From positions 558,001 through 622,000 of the forward strand of contig NZ_JAUSYG010000001.1 in assembly GCF_030816725.1 (NCBI RefSeq): a DNA stretch of 64,000 nt, in the 5' to 3' direction. Position 1 is the first letter of the stretch, and each line of letters opens with the position of its first letter. Below the pieces are notes generated by a model that did no database searches, was not told the origin of the DNA, and was given only the letters and a program-made list of their open reading frames with translations. Positions 58,081 through 64,000 of the stretch are shown piece by piece. The position numbers and the translations under genes are program-made. This stretch comes from Pseudarthrobacter defluvii (GTDB taxonomy: Bacteria > Actinomycetota > Actinomycetes > Actinomycetales > Micrococcaceae).

Positions 58081-59997
58081 GTGGCAGAAGCAGCACCAGC
58101 AAGGCCGCCGGGTCCTGTTACGGCCGGGCAGTTGGTGAAGCTCGTGGAGCAGGGCCTTCAGCTGGTGGGCAGCGGGGACCGCGGGGACCTGCGCAGGAGG
58201 CTGGAGCAGGCCATGCACCGGCTGCAGGACCCCAGCATCAGGGTCATCGTGGTGGGGGAGTTCAAGCAGGGAAAGAGCAAGCTCATCAATGCCCTGGTGA
58301 ACGCCCCGGTGTGCCCGGTGGATGACGACATTGCCACTTCCGTCCCTACCATCGTCCGCTACGGGGAACCGGCGTCGGCCACCCTTCTGGTCTCCGCCCC
58401 GGAAAACTTTTCGGCGGCGGAAAACCCCGCCGGGAATGGTGCCGCTGACGGCGGCAGCATAGAGCGGCGGCCCGTGGAGCTTACCGACCTGTCCGCCTTT
58501 GTTTCCGAGCAGGGGAACCCGGGAAACAGCAGGAAAATCGCGGCCGCAGAAGTCTGCCTGCCCCGCCGGATCCTCACTGGCGGGCTTACCATTATCGATT
58601 CTCCGGGCGTCGGCGGCATGGGCTCCACCCACACCCTGACCACGCTCACGGCCCTGCCCACGGCGGACGCCATGCTGCTGGTCTCGGACGCTTCGCAGGA
58701 ATACACGGAACCGGAGCTGCGGTTCCTGCGCCAGGCCATGCGGATCACCCCCAGTGTCGCCGCCGTCCTCTCCAAGACAGACCTCTACCCGGACTGGCGG
58801 CGCGTGGAGGAGCTCGACCGGGCGCACCTGGACCAGGTGGCACCGGATGTTCCGCTTTTGCCGCTGTCCGCAGATCTTCGGCTGGAAGCTTCGCGGCTCC
58901 AGGACAGTGAGCTCAACGCTGAATCCGGCTTCCCGGCGCTCGTGGCCCACCTCCGCAATGACGTGGCGGGCAAGGCAGAGCGGATCCAGCGCCGCTCCGT
59001 CAGCCAGGACCTGCTGTCCGTCACCGAAAACCTCCGGCTCTCCCTGCAGTCCGAGCTTGAGGCCCTGGAGAACCCGGGTGCCAGGCCGCAGATGCTCGCA
59101 GACCTGGAACAGGCCAAGATGGAAGCGGACCATCTGCGAAAGCGGTCCGCACGCTGGCAGCTCACGCTCAGCGACGGCATCAACGACCTCATTGCCGACA
59201 TGGAGTACGACCTCCGGGACCGCCTGCGTGGGATTCAACGGGAAGCCGAGACCGCCATCGACCAGGGCGATCCCGGTCCCGTCTGGACACAGTTCTCCCA
59301 GTGGCTCGAAGAGTGTGTCGCCGCAGCGGTTTCGGACACGTTCGTCTGGACCAGCGAAAGGTCGCAATGGCTGGCTGCGCAGGTGGCCGAACACTTCGCC
59401 GCCGATGAGGTGTCATTGCCGGTCCTGCACGTCTCCGATTCCGGGGACGCCCTGGACCCGGTGGAGCAGATGCCGGGGCTGGATCCGGGCCGGGTGAACC
59501 CCATCCAGAAAGTCCTCATCGGCATGCGTGGATCCTACGGCGGTGTCCTCATGTTCGGCCTCCTGACGGGAATCTTCGGGATGGCCCTTATCAATCCGCT
59601 CTCGGTGGGCGCCGGGCTGCTGCTGGGACGCAAGGCCTACCGGGAGGACAAGGAGACCCGGCTAAAGCGGCGCCAGGGCGAGGCGAAGGCGCTGGTGAGG
59701 CGCCAGTTGGACGATGTGACGTTCCAGGTGGGGAAGCAGTTGAAGGACAGGCTGCGGCTGGTTCAGCGGACCATCCGCGACCACTTCACCGAGATCGCCG
59801 ATGAGTACCACCGGTCGCTGTCGGATTCGGTGGCCGCGGCGCAGAAAGCTGCGAACTCCTACGCACAGGAGAAGGAAGGGCGCATCCAGGACATCAGGGC
59901 TGAGCTCAAGAAGGTGGACGCGCTGCACCGGGCGGCGGAAGCCGTGGCCGCGGAGGCCAAGGCCGCCGGAACCCGTTCCGCAGCGGGGGTGGGATGA
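58081..59997 (+). CDS. Dynamin-like GTPase, IniA type
   Basis: A 638-residue dynamin-family GTPase. G1 is VVGEFKQGKSKLIN (59-66), G2 the SVPT region (DDDIATSVPTIVRYG), G3 IIDSPGVGG (173-176) and G4 SKTD. A long helical stalk follows, broken by a hydrophobic stretch GSYGGVLMFGLLTGIFGMALINPLSVGAGLLLG (about 480-512), which is where a membrane-inserting paddle lies in bacterial dynamins and IniA. GTG 58081 is chosen with AGGGGG ahead; TTG 58057 is possible. It overlaps the next gene by ATGA. The pair probably remodels the cell membrane under envelope stress. Confidence 0.88.
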   Translation: MAEAAPARPPGPVTAGQLVKLVEQGLQLVGSGDRGDLRRRLEQAMHRLQDPSIRVIVVGEFKQGKSKLINALVNAPVCPVDDDIATSVPTIVRYGEPASATLLVSAPENFSAAENPAGNGAADGGSIERRPVELTDLSAFVSEQGNPGNSRKIAAAEVCLPRRILTGGLTIIDSPGVGGMGSTHTLTTLTALPTADAMLLVSDASQEYTEPELRFLRQAMRITPSVAAVLSKTDLYPDWRRVEELDRAHLDQVAPDVPLLPLSADLRLEASRLQDSELNAESGFPALVAHLRNDVAGKAERIQRRSVSQDLLSVTENLRLSLQSELEALENPGARPQMLADLEQAKMEADHLRKRSARWQLTLSDGINDLIADMEYDLRDRLRGIQREAETAIDQGDPGPVWTQFSQWLEECVAAAVSDTFVWTSERSQWLAAQVAEHFAADEVSLPVLHVSDSGDALDPVEQMPGLDPGRVNPIQKVLIGMRGSYGGVLMFGLLTGIFGMALINPLSVGAGLLLGRKAYREDKETRLKRRQGEAKALVRRQLDDVTFQVGKQLKDRLRLVQRTIRDHFTEIADEYHRSLSDSVAAAQKAANSYAQEKEGRIQDIRAELKKVDALHRAAEAVAAEAKAAGTRSAAGVG

Positions 59998-61487
59998 CGG
60001 CGTCCACCACGGCCGGGGCGGCAGCGCTGATCCGGGAAGCGCTGGAAGCCTACGGCGACGATCCCGCGGCCGTAGAGGCGCTGCACGTCTATGCGCGGCG
60101 GTTGGCGGAGCCACTGAGGATCGCTGTTGCCGGCATGGTAAAAGCAGGCAAATCCACGCTCCTGAACGCCATCATTGGCGAGGAGATCGCCCCCACGGAC
60201 ACCGGCGAGTGCACCAGGATCGTCACCTGGTACCGGCACGGCCACACTCCCCGCATCACGCTGCACCCCACCAGGGGGGAGCCCCGGGCCCTGCCCCTGA
60301 AGCGCGTGGACGGGCGCCTGGTCTTCGTCCTTGACGGCGTACGGGCGGACGAAGTGGAACGCCTCGACGTCGAATGGCCGGCGCCGGCACTGCGCGCCAT
60401 GACCCTTATCGACACCCCTGGCATCGCCTCCGTCTCCCAGGATGTGTCCGCACGGTCCGTCCGGTTCCTGACGCCGGAGGATTCGCCGTCGGAAGCTGAT
60501 GCCGTTATCTATCTGATGCGCCACAAGCACGCGTCCGATCTGCGTTTCCTGGAGTCCTTCCGCGACACCGGGGCCGGCCGCTCGGGCACGGTCAACGCCA
60601 TCGCGGTGCTGTCCCGGGCCGACGAGGTGGGGGCTGGGCGCATCGACTCCCTTTTGTCCGCAGGCAACATCGCCGAAAGGTACAGCCGCGATCCCAACCT
60701 CCGGAAGCTGGCCCTCGGCGTGGTCCCGGTAGCCGGACTCCTGGCCCAAAGCGCCCGCACCCTGCGCCAGCCGGACTTCGAGGCCCTGCGAGTGCTGGCA
60801 ACCCTGGACCGCGCAGCGCGTGAACGGATGATGCTCTCCGCCGACAGGTTCCGCCGGTCCACCGAGCCGGCGGGACTGACCGAAGAAGCACGGGCATCAT
60901 TGCTGGCACGCTACGGGCTTTTCGGCATCCGCCTGGCCGTGGTCCTCATCCGCAACGGGTTCCCGGAACCCACACCGCTGGCCCACGAGCTGGTCCGGCG
61001 AAGCGGCCTGGACCCCCTGCTTGACGTGCTGGACCGGCAGTTCCAGGCCCGGGCGGAAGCACTCAAGGCCAGGACGGCCCTGGTGGCGGTGGAGAACCTC
61101 ATGGCCAACCGGCCGCGGCAGGGGACGGAAAACCTGGCGGCGGCCCTGGAACGACTGCAGGCCAACGGGCATGAATTCCGCGAGCTCCGGCTGCTGGCGG
61201 CGCTGCGGACAACGGGGGTGGAACTGGCCCCGGAACTGGCTGCAGAAGCTGAACGGCTCATCGGAGGCCAGGGCGCCGCTGCCCATCTGCGGCTTGGCCT
61301 GCCGCCTGGCTGCGGCCCGCAGGCACTGGCAGAGGAGGCCAGGCGCTGCCTAACCCGTTGGCGGGCAGCTGCAGAAAGTCCGCTGACTGCCCGGTCCGCC
61401 GGGGAAGCCTGCCGCGTGGTGATCCGCAGCTGCGAGGGGATGCTGGCGGACTGTGCAAACAGCGACCGCCAGGCGCAGTCGGCGTAG
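59994..61487 (+). CDS. Dynamin-like GTPase, IniC type
   Basis: A 497-residue partner GTPase. G1 is VAGMVKAGKSTLLN (47-54), G2 TGECTRIV, G3 LIDTPGIAS and G4 LSRADE. The stalk is shorter than in the IniA-like neighbour and I see no long hydrophobic paddle, in line with a heteromeric pair in which one subunit enters the membrane. The ATGA overlap shows coupled synthesis. In mycobacteria iniBAC is induced by cell-wall drugs; induction here is unknown. Confidence 0.87.
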   Translation: MTASTTAGAAALIREALEAYGDDPAAVEALHVYARRLAEPLRIAVAGMVKAGKSTLLNAIIGEEIAPTDTGECTRIVTWYRHGHTPRITLHPTRGEPRALPLKRVDGRLVFVLDGVRADEVERLDVEWPAPALRAMTLIDTPGIASVSQDVSARSVRFLTPEDSPSEADAVIYLMRHKHASDLRFLESFRDTGAGRSGTVNAIAVLSRADEVGAGRIDSLLSAGNIAERYSRDPNLRKLALGVVPVAGLLAQSARTLRQPDFEALRVLATLDRAARERMMLSADRFRRSTEPAGLTEEARASLLARYGLFGIRLAVVLIRNGFPEPTPLAHELVRRSGLDPLLDVLDRQFQARAEALKARTALVAVENLMANRPRQGTENLAAALERLQANGHEFRELRLLAALRTTGVELAPELAAEAERLIGGQGAAAHLRLGLPPGCGPQALAEEARRCLTRWRAAAESPLTARSAGEACRVVIRSCEGMLADCANSDRQAQSA

Positions 61488-61556
61488 CGCCCGCTCAGGC
61501 GCAGTCAGCGTAGGGCCGGCGGAGGCCCGCCACCCGCAGGCCCCATCGCGCAGGCT

Positions 61557-62120
61557 TTAGCCGGTTTCACGCTTCAGCCAGGCTCCAACGGACGGCAGGA
61601 ACAGCAGTACCAGGCCGGCGAACGCCAGGAGCAGCCCCGCACCCCACAACATCACCACGTAGCTGCCCGCGGCACCGGCCGGGACCAGGAAAGCGGACGC
61701 CAGGAAGAGGAGGAGGACATGGCTGGCCAACAGGGGAACCAGGGTCCAGCGGGCCCAGCTCCTGCGGCCCAGCACGGCGGCAAGGACCGCCGCCTCAAGC
61801 AGGGTCACCAGCAGAAGGGCGCCGATGCTTCCCCAAAAGACGATCTCCGCCGCCGTACTGACCGATGCGGCGTCGTTTCCCGCCGCCATATCGGCCACCA
61901 CGCCGTGGAGCCGCTGCAGGTTGGAGTCGCGGGCCACGAAGGATCCCAGCAGGACAGCCAGTCCCGCGGCGAAACTGAAGAGCCAGAGCGTGCGGGCATT
62001 GCGGACCGGCCGGGGCAGCGGGCGAACAACCGGGATGGGCGGCGGAGTGGAGTAGGACGGGCCAGGCCTGGGTGGGGGAGCGGATTGGCGCCGCTCTTCA
62101 GCGCCGGACTGGGACGCCAT
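61557..62120 (-). CDS. Small membrane protein of unknown function
   Basis: A 187-residue protein with a Pro-rich N-terminal tail (residues 12-40) and four hydrophobic helices (TLWLFSFAAGLAVLLGSFVA, IVFWGSIGALLLVTLLEAAVLAAVLG, WTLVPLLASHVLLLFLASAFLVPAG, VVMLWGAGLLLAFAGLVLLFLPSV). No catalytic motif is visible. It starts five bases after the stop of the minus-strand gene at 62126, so the two may be co-transcribed. Confidence 0.7.
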   Translation of the reverse strand: MASQSGAEERRQSAPPPRPGPSYSTPPPIPVVRPLPRPVRNARTLWLFSFAAGLAVLLGSFVARDSNLQRLHGVVADMAAGNDAASVSTAAEIVFWGSIGALLLVTLLEAAVLAAVLGRRSWARWTLVPLLASHVLLLFLASAFLVPAGAAGSYVVMLWGAGLLLAFAGLVLLFLPSVGAWLKRETG

Positions 62121-62125
62121 GGACC

Positions 62126-62515
62126 TTATTTCAGTCCGTCGGTGTCGTGTTCGTCGGTGCCGCGCTGGCCTTTGGCGCCGTCCTCCTTGGCCTTCGCCTC
62201 CAGTTCGTCCCGGAGTTTCTTCAGCCGCTCGGCCTCGGCCTGGTTGCGCCTGCGGGCCTCGAGGTTGCGGAGGAAGTCGGGATCATCATCGGGAGCCGTG
62301 GGGTGCGGGTAGCTGGGCCGCGGCTGCGCCGTGCCCCGAGGCCGGCCAATCAGCAGCCACAGGATGGCGCCCAGCACCGGCAGGACGATCTGCACGACGA
62401 TCCAGGCCGGTTTCGAGATGCCCCGGGCAAGGCGGCCTTCAGTGCGGATCACGTCCACCAGGCCATACACGAAGATGACGAGGACTGCGACGGCCAAAGC
62501 CACACGGAACAGCAT
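62126..62515 (-). CDS. PLDc_N-domain membrane protein
   Basis: A 129-residue protein. Two helices (FRVALAVAVLVIFVYGLVDVI and AWIVVQIVLPVLGAILWLLIGRP) make the phospholipase D N-terminal-like (PLDc_N) domain, with the typical end LPVLGAILWLLIGRPRG. A charged helical cytoplasmic tail (NLEARRRNQAEAERLKKLRDELEAKAKED) follows. The catalytic PLD domain is absent, as in many actinobacterial stand-alone copies. Function unknown. Confidence 0.82.
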   Translation of the reverse strand: MLFRVALAVAVLVIFVYGLVDVIRTEGRLARGISKPAWIVVQIVLPVLGAILWLLIGRPRGTAQPRPSYPHPTAPDDDPDFLRNLEARRRNQAEAERLKKLRDELEAKAKEDGAKGQRGTDEHDTDGLK

Positions 62516-62577
62516 GCCATTAAGTCTATCCGCAGGACGGGCAGGGGCCGCCGGGCGGAGGCGGCTAAACTTGAATA

Positions 62578-62886
62578 GTGGCCTTTTTGAAATATTCCCT
62601 GATCCGCCTGGCGATCTTTGTTCCCCTGTTTGTCCTGTTTACGCTCCTGCAGGTAGGGGTGCTGATGTCCGTCATCTGTGCTGCGGTCATTGCCTTCGCC
62701 ATCAGCTACCTGTTCTTCCAGAAGCAGCGCGATGCCGCCGCCGCCGCCCTGCAGCACCGCTTCTCCGGGAAAGCCAAGCCCCTGCGCTCTGCCGGCGAGG
62801 TCCAGGACGCCAACGCCGAGGACGCCCTGCTGGACGCCAACCCGGACGTCACCATCAACAATGCCAAGGGCAGCAAGAACAGCTAG
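62578..62886 (+). CDS. DUF4229-family membrane protein
   Basis: A 102-residue protein starting at GTG 62578. Two hydrophobic helices (YSLIRLAIFVPLFVLFTLLQVGV and MSVICAAVIAFAISYLFFQKQRD) and a polar tail ending in NAEDALLDANPD are typical of DUF4229 proteins, which in actinobacteria neighbour menaquinone genes. Its TAG stop shares the CTAG palindrome with the convergent menA stop. Function unknown. Confidence 0.8.
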   Translation: MAFLKYSLIRLAIFVPLFVLFTLLQVGVLMSVICAAVIAFAISYLFFQKQRDAAAAALQHRFSGKAKPLRSAGEVQDANAEDALLDANPDVTINNAKGSKNS

Positions 62887-63764
62887 AACCCGTGGCTGAG
62901 GACCAGTCCCAGTGAGAACAGCACGCTGTAGCCGAGGTTGATCAGGCCGGTCTGCTTCAGGACCGGGATGAGGCTTTTGCGCTTGCGCCCGTTGATCATC
63001 AGCCAGGCTGGCATCAGGCAGGCGGGAATGAGCAGCAGCACGATCAGGATCCACGGCCGGGCCGGCGCCAGGATCACCACCAGCAGGATGGCGACGGCGA
63101 GCATCAGGACATAGCTTTCCCGCGCATGCTTGTCGCCCAGCCTTACGGCCAGGGTCTTCTTGCCGGCCTGCATGTCCGTGGGAATGTCCCTGACGTTGTT
63201 TGCCATGAGCAGCGCGGTGGCAATCAGGCCGGTGCCGATGGCGCCGATGACCGAGGACAGGTTGATGTGCCCGGCCTGGGTGTAGGTGGTGCCCAGGGTG
63301 GCCACCAGCCCGAAGAAAACGAACACGAAAAGATCGCCCAGGCCCATGTAGCCGTAGGGGTTCTTGCCGCCGGTGTAGCCCCACGCGGCCATGACGCAGC
63401 CCAGGCCCACCAGGATCAGCCACCAGGCCTGGGTGAGGAACACCAGGACCAGGCCGAACACCATGGCCAGGGCGAACGTTCCGAACGCCGCCCACTTCAC
63501 ATGCTCGGGCTTGGCTGCGCCCGACCCCACCAGCCGCAGCGGACCCACCCGGTCATCATCCGTGCCGCGGATGCCGTCCGAATAGTCGTTCGCGAAGTTC
63601 ACGCCCACCTGGAGCAGGAGTGCCACCAGTGCGGCGAGGATGGCGTTGGGCAGCAGGAACGAGTCCATCTCGTAGGCGGCGGCAGAGCCGATCAGCACCG
63701 GAGCGATCGCTGCCGGCAGCGTCCGGAGTCGGGCGCCTTGGATCCATTGGGCGGCTGTGGCCAC
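62883..63764 (-). CDS. menA: 1,4-dihydroxy-2-naphthoate polyprenyltransferase
   Basis: A UbiA-family integral membrane enzyme, about 293 residues, that attaches the polyprenyl tail in menaquinone synthesis. The first Asp-rich motif is VNFANDYSDGIRGTDDDRVGPLRLV and the second is NNVRDIPTDMQAGKKTLAVRLGD. WIQGARLRTLPAAIAPVLIGSA is the family N-terminus. GTG 63764 with GAGG eight bases ahead is preferred; the frame extends to 63815. The next gene upstream in the same direction is a probable menE. Confidence 0.92.
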   Translation of the reverse strand: MATAAQWIQGARLRTLPAAIAPVLIGSAAAYEMDSFLLPNAILAALVALLLQVGVNFANDYSDGIRGTDDDRVGPLRLVGSGAAKPEHVKWAAFGTFALAMVFGLVLVFLTQAWWLILVGLGCVMAAWGYTGGKNPYGYMGLGDLFVFVFFGLVATLGTTYTQAGHINLSSVIGAIGTGLIATALLMANNVRDIPTDMQAGKKTLAVRLGDKHARESYVLMLAVAILLVVILAPARPWILIVLLLIPACLMPAWLMINGRKRKSLIPVLKQTGLINLGYSVLFSLGLVLSHGF

Positions 63765-63840
63765 GGTTAGTACCTCGTGTTGTTTCGGTAAGACGGCAGG
63801 ATGGAACGTGCGCACCCGCCGCGCTGGTGCAGGTCCAACT

Positions 63841-64000
63841 CTACTTTCCCGCGTGCAGGGCGCTGAGTTCAGCGGTCATGGCGAGCCGGTCCGGTTTGCC
63901 GTTGGGCAGCATCCGCAGGGCCGGTGCGGTGAGGACGGTCTTGGGCGCCAGGACCCCCAGCTGCCGCTGCCACTGGCTTTGGAGTACGACGGCGGGATCC
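63841..64000 (-). CDS. menE: C-terminal end of an AMP-binding ligase, probably MenE (partial)
   Basis: On the minus strand the last 52 codons are in the window and end at TAG (complement of 63841-63843). The segment LGVLAPKTVLTAPALRMLPNGKPDRLAM contains LPNGKPDR, the conserved lysine-bearing end of acyl-CoA synthetases of the ANL superfamily. Next to menA the best candidate is o-succinylbenzoate-CoA ligase. The main domain is outside the window. Confidence 0.65.
   Translation of the reverse strand, partial: DPAVVLQSQWQRQLGVLAPKTVLTAPALRMLPNGKPDRLAMTAELSALHAGK

Noticed and set aside
61467..61508. Near-duplicate CAGGCGCAGTC(G/A)GCGTAG around the end of the IniC-like gene
   Set aside because: Two imperfect 18-base copies only; probably a small slippage duplication without function.

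Overview
The window is high-GC actinobacterial DNA. A Micrococcaceae genome of the Arthrobacter/Pseudarthrobacter type is the best guess, judged from protein style, GTG/TTG starts, Tat-type lipoproteins, BldC, a 32-residue bS22 ribosomal protein and system II cytochrome c maturation. This is recognition by eye, not a database result. I see no rRNA, tRNA, CRISPR array, insertion sequence or phage gene.

Bases 1-41,500 form a plant cell-wall sugar island. It opens with a hexarate route (a short-chain dehydrogenase end, KdgD, a mandelate-racemase-group dehydratase, an aldehyde dehydrogenase) that would yield 2-oxoglutarate. A minus-strand operon follows (M24-fold protein, a Gfo/Idh/MocA-PmoA fusion broken by a frameshift, an esterase, a binding protein), divergent from a permease pair. 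Next come a second binding protein, a GH42 beta-galactosidase, a complete ABC importer with a YesL-like protein, an MFS carrier, a GH78 alpha-L-rhamnosidase with a Gfo/Idh/MocA enzyme, and a set resembling Bacillus yesL/lplABC/yesT/yesU. A LacI-family regulator faces a rhamnose operon (rhaM, rhaI, rhaEW, rhaB), followed by a CE7-type esterase and a GPH symporter. Except for the binding proteins these enzymes lack visible signal peptides, so oligosaccharides are probably imported and then deacetylated, trimmed and catabolised inside the cell. Two LacI-type operator motifs recur across the island.

Bases 41,500-52,260 are core functions. They hold a DAHP synthase with a 19-residue aromatic-rich leader peptide and terminator hairpin (the synthase is itself frameshifted), bldC, bS22, a HAD phosphatase, a glutaredoxin-like protein, rex, a repeat-rich membrane protein, YceI, a histidine phosphatase and the resA-ccdA-resB-ccsB cytochrome c block.

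Bases 52,400-61,490 hold the most unusual block: a membrane-anchored Hsp70-like ATPase without a substrate-binding domain, a large LuxR-type regulator, an IniB-like protein with an acidic Asp/Ser/Asn repeat tail, and two dynamin-like GTPases resembling mycobacterial IniA and IniC. The remainder carries small membrane proteins, menA and the end of a probable menE.

No gene-free stretch exceeds 300 bases. The longest are 9534-9825, 11705-11949, 13324-13616 and 31989-32281. The first three hold regulatory or hairpin elements described below. In 31989-32281 I see nothing beyond the start regions of the flanking genes.
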